From the NCBI RefSeq assembly GCF_018991925.1, contig NW_024732415.1, positions 2,052,838 through 2,116,837 on the forward strand: a DNA stretch of 64,000 bases. Direction: 5' to 3'. The notes below the pieces were generated by a model, which did not search any database, was not told the origin of the DNA, and saw only the letters and a program-made list of their open reading frames with translations. Of the stretch, positions 45,996 to 56,946 are shown piece after piece. Each line of letters starts with the position of its first letter. Within the stretch, counting starts at the first letter, position 1. The DNA comes from Homarus americanus (lineage: Eukaryota > Arthropoda > Malacostraca > Decapoda > Nephropidae). The position numbers and the translations under genes were made by a program.

Positions 45996-46708
45996 CAGTC
46001 AACCCTCGCTTTACGCGGTCCCACATTCCGCGTTTCCACGTTTACGCGGTACCCTGCCGAAACCGGAATGCTCACATTCCGTGGTGCGTGTACCTCTTTA
46101 CGCGGAGAGCGGCTGGCGAGCCGCGCCATTTTTGGATCCAAACCTCCTGCCATCTCTTCCGCCCTCTCCCGCCATCTGCCATGTTGTGTAAGCGGCTCGA
46201 GCAGGATGCGCACAAGGTCGCCCAGTCATCAAGACATTACCGAGTTCTTCACCCGCCACCCACCACAGCCGGCCCAAGTCAGTGATAGTGATAATTATAG
46301 TGAGGATATGGACTTTGAGGGGTTTGACAAAGAAGCCCTGCAAGCCTCTGTGGTGGATAGTGATACAATTGATACAAGTGATACAGGTGAGGGCCAATAA
46401 TCTGCCCTCTGCCTCGGAACCAACCCCCCTTCCCCGTATGCCCAGCCATCTTTTCTACTAATGTAAGTGTTAAAAAACCTAATATTATTGATATTTCTCT
46501 TAATTATTAATTGTGTGTGCATACCATCATAAAATTAAGAAGTTATTTTTACTACAACGTAGGTATTGTGTCTGAAAAAGTGGAGTTTGGGGGTCGGCCC
46601 GGTCTCTATTTCAATTAATCCCATATGTTATGTTGTTCACTTTACGCGTTTCTCACTTTCCGCCATTCCCTGTGGGTTGAATTAACCGCGTAAAGTGAGG
46701 GTTCACTG
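45996..46708 (+). mobile_element. Tigger-like MITE with transposase-like tail ORF, 713 bp
   Basis: Ends CAGTCAACCCTCGCTTTACG and, inverted, CAGTGAACCCTCACTTTACG; TA at 45994-45995 and 46709-46710. An open frame ending at 46400 reads HQDITEFFTRHPPQPAQ followed by an acidic Ser/Asp-rich tail (DSDTIDTSDTGEGQ), resembling the acidic C-terminus of Tigger/jerky transposases. Middle of the transposase is missing. Confidence 0.88.
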
Positions 46709-47224
46709 TATTTTAAAATACTTTTACTGAAACTTACAGTACATTTTAAGAGAAAATATTTTATTTTAATACTGTTTAATACATTTTCACCCAAGTTTGT
46801 AAAGTAAAAATATTTTTTCACAATCATTTGATAAGTTAATGTGGTTCAGTTGACTAATCTGAGGAATTAGTGGAAAATGTGGGAATTTAAAGTAACCAAT
46901 CACATACCTTCAATGTCACTCACAGGGCAATAGTGGTCGCACCATTAACCTTCCATTGTTATTACGCTTTGGGTTTTTGCTCCGACCTTGGGATCTTGAA
47001 ATCTTGGGACCTTTGAGTCATTCATATTAAGTAAGATGATAATATTGTGATACTGATAGATGATTCATTACTTAAACTTTTCTCATGCCAATAATTAATA
47101 CAAAAACAGGTGTACAGTATAAAGATTTAAAAAACAGGTCAGGAGTGTGTTGACTTTTTAAAACAATTTGAATGCCTTCTTTCATGGAGAGGATGTGTGT
47201 CCATGTGTGTGTGTGTGATATGAG

Positions 47225-47375
47225 TCATGACCTCACAGAACTGGAACGCTGGAGAGTTTTAAAAGGAGGCTAGATAGATTCATGGATGATAGAGAGTGGT
47301 AGTAACTCTCGACAGGAGCTGCCATGCACAGACCAACCGGCCTATTGCAGACTCCTTATGTTCTTAACTGACACC
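47225..47375 (+). mobile_element. LINE 3' end fragment
   Basis: Reads GTLESFKRRLDRFMDDREW and stop, the last residues of a CR1-like LINE polymerase, followed by ACAGACCAACCGGCCTATTG and CCTTATGTTCTTA, a 3' UTR signature seen widely in decapod LINEs (recalled, not searched). Confidence 0.7.
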
Positions 47376-47748
47376 AGATTGGGGAGGGGGATACCATAGG
47401 TAAGAAGGATGGCTGGGGTGAGGGAAACAATTTGCTCATTGGCTATTGGTTACAAATACTAAAACAAAATGGTTGTGTTTTGGGCCAACCTATTAGGTCA
47501 TATATAATAAGGTCACTCATGCTAGGTCTAGTGTCAGGTTTCAAGGACAAAAGTGGTAGTACTGAATCTAACAGTGTGATGTGATTAGTGAAGCTGAACA
47601 GATATTTACTGAAATTTTTGATATTTTCACCTTAGCTGCACGGGGGAGCAATGAGTGGTGCAGAGGAACCAAGATATAGCAAGATACATTGGAAATAATA
47701 TCCCATCAAGTAAAGGAAGGCAAAAGTGTGGTATTGGCAAGTACTGTA

Positions 47749-48057
47749 CAGCTCCTCCCCGACTTATGACCTACTCGCCTTACGACCACCTGCACTTACG
47801 ACCTGCCTCAGTCGTACCAAAATTTTGTCAAATTACGTATTTTCGAGTCCCAACATCAGTACGCAGACAAAATTTTCGTTTGTAATTCACTTTAAAATGG
47901 CTGGCAAGCTTAAAAGTGAGAGTTGTGTTGCTGAGAAGAAAAAGTGACACCCATTTTAGATTTTCTATGTATTATTTAAGCATTTTCGACTTACGACCAT
48001 TTCGACTTACAACCTGGATTTGGGTCCCTAACCCCGTCGTAAGTTGGGGAGGAGCTG
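47749..48057 (+). mobile_element. Tigger-like MITE retaining a transposase start (copy 2), 309 bp
   Basis: Ends CAGCTCCTCCCCGACTTATG and, inverted, CAGCTCCTCCCCAACTTACG; TA at 47747-47748 and 48058-48059. ATG at 47897 opens MAGKLKSESCVAEKKK and then stops, matching the 31032 element. This is the transposase's extreme N-terminus left by internal deletion. Confidence 0.9.
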
Positions 48058-48059
48058 TA

Positions 48060-50235
48060 TTGTATTTAGCACTGAAAGGATAAAACCTTATACAAATGAT
48101 GTGTAGGTTGAAAATGTTGGAGGTAACTTTGATCACTTATGTTTCTGGGAGTGCTAACTATCCTTGGTCATATCTCATATTAAGTTAAAGAAGCACACAG
48201 GAAGTATTCTTTTATTCACTGTATTATCTACTTATTGATATTATGTTTGAGAGGCTACTTTATACTCTTACCACTTGGGTGTATTTTAAACTAATTCTGT
48301 ACTGTACCTTTTTGCTCTCGGGTACATTTTGTGAGTGATACTTTTATTTCAACCTAAGTAACTATTTGTGAAATTATTTGTACTATAACATGGATAGCAA
48401 GTTTCAGTACATGTACTGTACTTTGCACACCTCTGTTTATATTATAAGTGTTAAAAACCCACAAGTAAAGGGTGAGTACAGTACTACAAATTATGGCTGA
48501 GCAGATGTGAACCCAGGGACAAAATATTGATGGAACGACCCTGCAAGAAAGATTTGGCAGGTAGGAGGGAGAGGCGGGCACAGTTGAAAATTTGTTCCAT
48601 ACAGTACTTGTGTATGTCTGTTATTTTCAGCTTTACTGAGATGCTAAAATCTTCCATGGTAGAACCTTGCATAGAATACTAGCAGAGGCCTTTGCTATAG
48701 CACAAAGATTATTATCAGAAAACCACAAATAAAATGAGAGTGAATTGTACAAATTATAGCTGAGCAGAGATAACACAAGGGTGATGTGTTGATGATTCAA
48801 GTTCATACAAAGAACTGAGAGTGTGGCTATGTTACTGTGAGAGCCAAGGTGGGCAGTGTCTCAGCATCAAGTGGGTCAAGTCAACCATTTGGGCCAATCA
48901 AGAGACCAAGGTGGGCAGTATTAAGTGTTACTCACATGAGAAGTTATCAAATGGATGACCATTTCCTACTTTTTTCAAAATTATCAGTACTGTACAACAT
49001 TATGTATGGGAGCCCAAGGGGAAAAAATCTGAAATATTTAAGGTCCTTAATTGCGAGGGTTTACAGTACTGCCACAACAACACCAGATAATTTGTTAAAC
49101 ATTTTTTCTAAAATAAATATGATGGAAAAAATATAATGTGTATTAGTTAAGAATACTGTACTACATTACTACTGTATACATAAATTTATTTTGATTTGTT
49201 GTGAGACTTTGTGCATCTGTGCAATATTGATCATTTTAGAATGGTGAAAGGTTGGTCTCTCTAACAAGTATTTCCTGATGATTGCGAAGGTGTGTCAGCA
49301 TTAACCCTGTCACTTGTTGAAGATCTCAGTAGAAATAAAGTTGTAATAGGGTAATTAGTTACCTAAGTATGTGAATAACTGGAAATTTCGGAATAAGAAT
49401 GTGTATACCTGTATACTGTTGGTATAAACAGTCTTTTAACAGAGTGTAAATTATCTATCTTTTAGACTTTAGTTGAGCTGGATATTGAATAGTTTTAAAA
49501 AGTTTACTCTACACTTTCTTCCTCCATCTTATGCCAGCTGCATCTTAAGAGGGTACACACAACCCACACACTCGTAACAGTACCAAACTGTTACACACAT
49601 AATCCTCAGGTCTTTCAGTGTTACCTTCAGTTTTCACAGGCTTCCTATTGTTAACTCTCAGCTTTCACCTCCACATCTTTAGTCAACTTGCCATTATTCA
49701 CCTACTACTGTGTATCCATATTCCAAACACTGTACCCTTCATAGTTCTTATCCCCAATTCCTTCATTCTGTCCATTATCCAAACTCGACATCAACTTTGA
49801 GAAAAAATCCATCAATGTTTACACTGTACAATACAGTACTTTTACTGTATTGTCTGTGTGCTAGATTATGTTTAACTTATGATCAAATATGTATTTTTGA
49901 ACCTGTAAGTTTACACCCAAGTATTACTGGATGAAATATGGAAATTATTGCTAAAGACTACAGTACTGTATGTTATGTGGATAAGTTTTTGTTTACTTAC
50001 TGTTTCTTCAGCTTTCATTTTTAATTGTATGTTATGTATTGACAGCAAGAGGACCTTCCCTTCATGTGAAATGAGGGGTGTATGAAACTGGCATAAGACG
50101 TGTTATGTTACATGACAGTGAAATATGGCTTGAGTGAGCTGAAATTAGAATGGTGAGGTGGATGTGTAATGTGACACTGAAAGTCAGAAAACTCCTGTTC
50201 AGAGCTAAGAGGACAACATGGGCAAAGATTGAAAT
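48060..50235. other. Intergenic, little recognised
   Basis: A sequence like TACAAATTATGGCTGAGCAG occurs at 48487 and again diverged at 48751, and a lone Tigger-like end (AATTGCGAGGGTTTACAG) at 49049-49066 suggests a decayed element whose left end was not found. No gene. Confidence 0.4.
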
Positions 50236-50239
50236 GATT

Positions 50240-50430
50240 TGCGTATGTGGAGAGAATGGAGGAGAGCAACTGGGTCAAGAAGGCCCATAAGGAAATATAC
50301 TTCTTCACACTGAGGGTAGTAGACTTATGGAATTGTCTACCAGCAAAAGGGGTGGACTCACAAACAGTACTGTACTGTACCTGTACTAGCCTTCATAATA
50401 ACCCTCGACAAAACTATCAAGAACAGTGAA
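50240..50430 (+). mobile_element. LINE polymerase C-terminus fragment
   Basis: Reads YFFTLRVVDLWNCLPAKGVD, equivalent to the 'FF..RVVNLWNSLP..VV' block that ends CR1/L2-like LINE polymerases, then degenerates around a TACTGTACTGTAC stack. Inactive. Confidence 0.7.
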
Positions 50431-50952
50431 GTGATCCTACACAGGTCTGGCCTCCTTCTCTCAGCATAACCACCTCGAGTGGGTGGCCATTTGGTATGAA
50501 TAAGGTAAATAAGAGATGCATGAGCTTAAATGTGGAGGAGAGCCAGGTGTAGGACAAGAGTGACATGGGGAGAGGTTGTAAGAAATGGCCTCAAGAATTA
50601 AGAACCTGACAAGAAAGATAGTGAGGAATGCTGCCACCAAATCATCATGGAAAATGGCCCTAAAATATTGATGAAGTGTGCTGTTGAAATTGTCAATGAA
50701 ATTATCAGTCAATACAGTATTGGTGATGTTACCTTACAGTGAGAGGACATCACTAACATTCACATTGTGCTGTTTTGGTAACTGTGAAGTGATTTATGCA
50801 ATGTTTTTTGTGACTAAAGTGATTTGCCTCTGTTGTTGTGAGCAGTGTCAGCCATTATCGTTGCTTTTACGTTATCATCATTCGCTCTGTTTTTGTGACA
50901 AGTGCTTTTTCCTTATTTTGGTGACTGTGGAGTGAGGAGTATAACTTTTAAA

Positions 50953-51228
50953 ATGTCTGGGAAGGCCAAGGCACCCAAGAAACCCGTGTCTCTGGAGTGT
51001 GAAGCTGGACTCCCCAGAGGCCGAATGGTAGTCGGTGTGACGTCTCCACTCCACCTTCAAGGGTCCCCTTAACCTTAAAAGGAACATGTGATGATGGCCA
51101 GACTAGTTCTTAATGGTGTGGTGAGTGTTGTTTAATTGTATTTTATATATATTATTATTGTAAGAATGTTATTTTTGACTCAATGGTTTTTTCAGGAATG
51201 TAACCCCATCGTAAATTGAGGGATACTG
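50953..51228 (+). mobile_element. Tigger-like element remnant with transposase start
   Basis: ATG at 50953 opens MSGKAKAPKKPVSLE and continues to a stop at 51072; this is the usual start of Tigger/jerky transposases. The right end, inverted, reads CAGTATCCCTCAATTTACG followed by TA at 51229. A matching left end was not found; CAGTAT at 50715 is a weak candidate. Confidence 0.6.
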
Positions 51229-51544
51229 TACCTGTATAAATTGATGCTTATCAAATGTTGATATGTCCATTTATATCTTGTTTAAGTAGGTAACTCGGTA
51301 ATGAGGACTTGCTTGATACAAGAACACCATGATAATGAAGGTCATTGGTAACCAAAGTCATTATTAACACCTGTACCAGAAGACAAAAACTTTCCTCTTA
51401 TATAAATTAAGAAAGAAAATTCAAAGACATGGGAGAACCAGTCTCTGAATGAAATATTGTACATGATCAGAATTAGTGCCTTACAAAAAGAAGTTGAACT
51501 TTTAGGTGTGAAGATCACAAGTGATAACTCTTATCTTAGGGCAA

Positions 51545-51731
51545 GAGCTGGCCTCAACACAGGGCAGCTTGTTCTCATTACCGCCTTACCCACTTGAAAA
51601 CATTCACTTCCCTAAGTTGTAAACTTAGGTACCCATTTACAGCTGGGTGAACTGGGAGTGCTTGGGGATCGAGTCACAGACGCATGAAACAGGGAGTGAG
51701 CACTGTATCCACTTGGCTGCCACACTCCAGT
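51545..51731 (-). mobile_element. tRNA-derived SINE
   Basis: On the minus strand from about 51731: GTGGCAGCCAAGTGGATACA resembles a pol III A box and GACTCGATCCCC a B box, 55 bases apart, followed by CAGTTCACCCAGCTGTAAAT and GGGTACC, a body found in many invertebrate tRNA-SINEs. Family name not assigned. Confidence 0.65.
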
Positions 51732-53215
51732 TGGCCTAGGCTTGGATTAAGGTTGCACCAAGTTTAGATTTGATTTGACTAAGTCTTTGTTTGACTAGGA
51801 TTAATTTAGACTAGGTTTGGATTAAGTTTGGTAGGATACAGTACTCTAGGGAATAGATTAGGCTTGAATTGGAAAACATCTATCATAGTGGGGCAGCCAA
51901 ATGTTTACCAGACTTGTGGTACCTCATCTTCTAAGGTTATATCCTCCACGATTCCTTTGAAGTCCGAATGTTCCCTTTATGCTGATAATGAAACTCTGAT
52001 GGGCATCTATATACAGTCTGTAAAAAGATTCGAGAAATATTTAGATGACGTATGAACTGTGGCGTAATGATCCATAAAAAGTCAAGATACCTGTAATGAC
52101 ATCTCTAGCCAAAATGATTGACAGTATAAAGATGATTTACTGATATGTCATTATCAATCACCAAACAGCTGCTGATAAGAACCATGCAGCTCGAGGCTGA
52201 CTGAAGCTTCCTGTAAAACTTATTAAGACTCCACTACAATACACTGAAGTCACTTCCATGCCAAGCGGTTGGGGGTCAGTGCATAAGAGAACAAGTATAG
52301 GACTTATTATGGTGGTTTCAAAAATAGAGAAACTTACTGAATGGTGATTAATATTTTGAGAATTAGTATGCCGGTGTCACAAGGAAGGACCTGAGTATTC
52401 TTTGTGGCAATATGGAAGTAGGACTGAACTGGGAGACCACCTTAGTTTTGTGATATAAGTGTCAAGAAGACAGTTATTTCATCATTAAGTAACTTATGTG
52501 ATGTGTACCGCCCCGCCAATGCATGTGGGTGAGGTCAAAATCTAACGAAAGATAATCTACCCTTGTCTCCCAAGCTTAAAGGTACATCTTTGACAACACA
52601 GAACATACTGGAGCAAAGTCAAGGTAAGGACAGCTTCATATTTGTATTTACTTCATGTACCTGGAAATAATTATAATCGCCAAATGACCAACACTTGTTC
52701 TAATTAAGCTAAAAATTGGCACATTAATTGGTCTAGAGTAGTACTGTACTACGGTATAATTATGCGTCCTCATTTCACATGATTCTTTTTAACTTTTTTT
52801 TTATGGGAGTGCAAATTTAGGTCTGATTGAAATGTCCAAAAATTCACTTGGAGGGGGAGAAAGGCGCCCAGGCAGCCAATATACAGTGTGAGAATTCTAA
52901 AAATCGAGGAATTTTAAGAGAAAAAAAGTCAAATTTTAAGTATGCAAAAGTTGGTAAAATGTAACGTTGTTCACTTTCAGAAATACTCGTACAGTAAACT
53001 TATCTATTACTGTACTTATTAATGAAGAGTCTGGTAATCCCTTGTGTATAGGGTCCTCTATGAGCTGAATAAAATCTTCTGGCAGCCAAATAAAATGTTT
53101 AAAGTCGTCCCGGAATTTGGGTCCAAACATCAAGTACCTTTAGTAGTTGTGTTAAACAGGAGTGTCCCGGCATAAACCGTGTTGGCAGCCCTTTACATTA
53201 TAGCATCTCTCATAA
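51732..53215. other. Intergenic, nothing recognised
   Basis: Includes a short ATTAGGTTTG-like imperfect repetition near 51740-51835. No gene or element ends recognised. Confidence 0.4.
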
Positions 53216-53219
53216 TACT

Positions 53220-53765
53220 TGCACGAGGGGTGTGGTTGTTTATGGGAGACAGAACCTTAGAGTCAGCCAGGTGGTGTACAATTAAACTAAAGGAGAGACT
53301 TACTGGTTGGTGGTTGTATCTATAGAACCCCAAAGTGCAACTTACAGTGCTTACTAAACCAAGGGAACTTAAGAACCTAAATGTACAACGTAATGGCGTT
53401 CAACTCTAGCCACCTCCTTGTCATGGGGGACTTCAACCATGGCAACAGGGATTGGAGAAATGAAATTACACAGACAATTTTCTATAACAACATGAAAAAC
53501 GTCCGACTCGCTATAAAGGTGAACAACCCGCCGAACCTTATAACTAATGAGGACAGTGTGGTGACTACGTTAAAACATATAGCCCCTGTTAGTACCAGCC
53601 ATCATGTATTCATGTGACATTGACATTGTCCTTCAAATTTAACTGTTACGTTGTTCATGATATGAGTAAGCCCAGTATTTGCCAACTGTATATCAGAGAC
53701 GTGACCGACCGTCCAAGCGGCTAACGAGGATAAAAGGATAAAAGCCAAGGTTCAAATGTTACAGT
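53220..53765 (+). mobile_element. Internally deleted LINE: endonuclease fragment joined to 3' end
   Basis: Reads HLLVMGDFNHGNRDWRNE, the conserved 'GDFN....W' motif of apurinic-type LINE endonucleases. Only about 250 bases later comes CAGAGACGTGACCGACCG, the terminal UTR also present at 21325 and 62995, and a GGATAAAAGGATAAAAG tail. The whole reverse transcriptase is missing. Confidence 0.75.
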
Positions 53766-54109
53766 GGTGATTACGACAGGAGGGGTACTTACTATTACGT
53801 AAGGCTTGTTGATGTTATTGAAAAATTTAAAAGCTCGTCGGTTGTTCAAATCGTAAATTAGACTCCCAAATGCCCCACCTACCCTCCACCCTTCGGACCG
53901 CCACTGTTAAACAACTGTCAACAGTAACTTATACAATTGACTTTTTGTGTAATTTTATGGCATAATTTAACAAAAATACAAATGATTTCGTCAACACATT
54001 ATTTTACGAAATATTTTGGCCTCAATATGAAAAATCTTCTTGAGCTTATATTACGCTATATCCAGCGGTAAAAATATACAAGAGGTGAGGAGAGGAGCTG
54101 ATACTGAGG

Positions 54110-54290
54110 TAAGAGCAGTGTCCTCCTGACCTAGTGTGTTATGCGGGCCACCCCTAGTGTTTTAATACACTGTTTCATGCGGCCTCTTCTGCTGACAGTG
54201 TGTGTTGATACACCGTGTGATGCGGCCCACCTCAGTGTTCATCGTGTGACGCCGCCCACTTCAGATAGTGTGTTCAACGTGTAACAAAAG
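54110..54290. repeat. Degenerate short tandem array, core GTGTGATGCGGCCCACCTC
   Basis: Four to five diverged units of roughly 35-50 bases, each with GTG-T-ATGCGGCC-like core and an AGTGTGTT-like spacer. GC-richer than its surroundings. Confidence 0.55.
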
Positions 54291-54724
54291 TAATCCACGT
54301 GCATTTCAAAACCTTAAAGATCGGCTACATCTTCACTACCGAGACGAATTATTACCACTACCTTGGAGTATCTTTACCTTAACAACCTTAGCTGTTGAAG
54401 CGCAGTAATACAGTACAGCCTCAGCATTCTTCCCAGTTATTTTTATTTGTATTTTATCACTTCACTTTTATTAATTCTATTCTTCAGGGTAATTCCACTC
54501 CCTCTTTATTGTAACCACTCCCCGTGAAGAAACATTCTCCCTCAATATGAACTCTGCAGAAAACACGGTATTCTTCTAGAGGGAAACCACACGTGATAAA
54601 CATTTTCAAGAACCGGAGAGAGTATCATTTCAGCACTTATCATTTTACTAACCATTCGATCTGCTGTTTGTTACCTGAGATATTTGGTATCGTGCCACAC
54701 TGAATAAAAATCTTCTCACATGTG

Positions 54725-54797
54725 TCTTTGGCCAGGACTCGAACCGGCGACATACACGAGAGATAAATGTGTTACCAATGCACTACCAACACTGCAC
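54725..54797 (-). other. tRNA-like sequence (pseudogene or SINE head)
   Basis: On the minus strand: TGGTAGTGCATTGGTAACAC (A box) and GCCGGTTCGAGTCCTGGC (B box) at tRNA-like spacing. The T stem has two mismatches and no clean anticodon stem or acceptor stem closes, so it is not a functional tRNA. Confidence 0.55.
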
Positions 54798-54799
54798 AT

Positions 54800-56846
54800 G
54801 TATATAATTTTTTTTTATTTGTTGATGACTTGTGTTGACTAACTAGAGTGTGCACTTAAGATCCTGTAAGTGCACCAATGCATTATAACATAAACAAGCA
54901 TTAACTTAGATATGTGTGAGACTATGATTTGTGTACAGTAGTGTTGGCGAACTGGTGACACTGCATGACTCGTCTAAACTGGTACTAGTTTCTGACTCCT
55001 TAAGAAACGGGGACCAGTTAATGAATCGACGTGGACCAGTAAGTAAAGCTATATTATTATACCTGGTGTTGACCATGGCGTAAATAACCCTCACAGGAAT
55101 CGATGTTACTTGCATAATACTGTCTGGGAGTAGATAACAAATTAAATGGTCCACATGAAAGTGGTTCTCCCAGTCTTACGTAACAATAATACTATCCTAT
55201 AAAAATGTCACAGCGTGATAACGCTAACGTAGAAATAACGTAATTTATGGATTTATGTCGAATCTGCCATGAGCTTTGTTATTTATGGGGGGATAGAGCT
55301 TTGTTATTTATGAGGGGATTGCCCAAATCATCCGTCATACTTCGGTTATTCAAGGTCATGTAGACAGGCAATTCACCTGAGTATGAATTGGTTTTCGCTT
55401 TTAGCAACAGGGAGTTAGTTGAACGGTGGACTCGAGAAAATAATTCGAATGTAGGAAACAACAATGGTATAGTGGTACAGTTTGCCTCATTAGACAGTAA
55501 AAAGGCATTATCCCGGTGCATATCTTTCAAGTTAATCCGGGCAGCTATTTTAAGCATTAGGTGGAAGCGGTAACAGGGGGAGGGGGTTAGTGGGTGTGGG
55601 TCGTCTAGTGAAGTAGTCATTGAAGGACAGCAGTGAGGTAAGGGCGCTACACGGGCAGTTGTCCTGTTTGTACTGCAGGGTGGCTACAGGACAGCTATTG
55701 TGTTTGAATTCTAGTCTATCGAATAAGTAATTAGTGTCCGTACCTTACACAACCATGCGGCGGTGACAGCCTTTCCCAGGAAGTAAGAAAAACCTCAATG
55801 TAGACACACACACACACACACAGTTCGACCTGGAAGTCAGAGTGGTTTGTGACTGCTATTATTTTGAAGGCTCCAGTTCTTCTGTCACAAGGTCGACGTT
55901 ATCTGGTGAGTAGAGTAAACCTTTATTTATGGTTGAGGCCAGTAGATGATGCATTTTATGTAAACAGACAATTAACCCTCAGATACCGTATTTAAAGAGA
56001 ATAAAATGATTTTTGGCAGCTCTAACAATTTAATGTAATACCTAGCGAACAATTAATTTTCCAAGTGCAGTAAAGTTAAAGTTTTGTGTCCCCGGCTTAT
56101 TATTTCCAGCAATATTCGTAACGTGTTCTCTGTCAAAAATGATGGGCTGAATAGCAAGTTATCTGAATACGATGATCACATTCCTATTGAGTTACTGATT
56201 ATTTTCCAAACATTCCCACCGATCTGTTTTTATAACCCAATCGCATAGCGGGGCGCTGGAAGACATTTGCTTCACTATAAGTTTTAAGAGTTGTAGTGTC
56301 AAGGTAGATTGTTGTTCAACACTCACTTGACAACAATCATTATATGCGGTAAATAACAGTTTCGCGTTCGCTGGTATTTGCCGGCCTGACCTACTGGAAA
56401 GCCAGGGTGGTTCTGTAGAATTTGGACTTGTCGGGTCCAGAATAAATACAGATTCGAATTGATATCCCGTCTTCAGTGGCCAGTATACGTCAGTGGGGTC
56501 GTATTTGTAGGTCACAGTTAGACATCAAATTCAAATATACAGTTGAGGTCACGTTAAGCAACCCCGGCTTGAAAGGTAAACATAGGTCATCGACAAAAAC
56601 GTTTTCGATGTTCAGCTCAAATTCTCATGAAATTCATATCCTAACTTTGTCTCGCAACTGTGAAAATAAACTACTCATACAAATTCGTCTTTATGAAGTT
56701 TAAACTAATAGCTTTGTGTCAGTGCATTTAGGCAACTAGTTAAGTACTGTATGTTCTTATCCGTGCACAGTTACGAGTAGGGCCGGATTAGGGAGCCGTG
56801 GGCATACTGATCCAAGTGGGTCAATCTATAGAATGTCGTGCCTGTT
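54800..56846. other. Intergenic, nothing recognised beyond a short microsatellite
   Basis: Open frames on both strands (for example 55279-55620 and 56192-56515) have no recognisable domain. A consensus-like donor GTGAGT follows 55901, so an untranslated exon of the downstream gene is possible but unsupported. Confidence 0.35.
55806..55821. repeat. (AC)n microsatellite
   Basis: Eight AC units. Confidence 0.9.
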
Positions 56847-56946
56847 TATAGTTATGTCTTGTTTCTGGACGTATAGTTATGTCTTGTCTCTGGTTCTATA
56901 GTTATGTCTTGTCTCTGGGTCTATAATTGCGTTGTGTTATTGTTAT
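56847..56946. repeat. 25-bp tandem repeat, four units
   Basis: Units start with TATAGTTATGTCTTG at 56847, 56872 and 56897, and a diverged fourth at 56922. Exact 25-base spacing. Confidence 0.9.

Noticed and set aside
54725..54797. Functional tRNA gene
   Set aside because: A and B boxes are present but T-stem mismatches and lack of an acceptor stem exclude a working tRNA.
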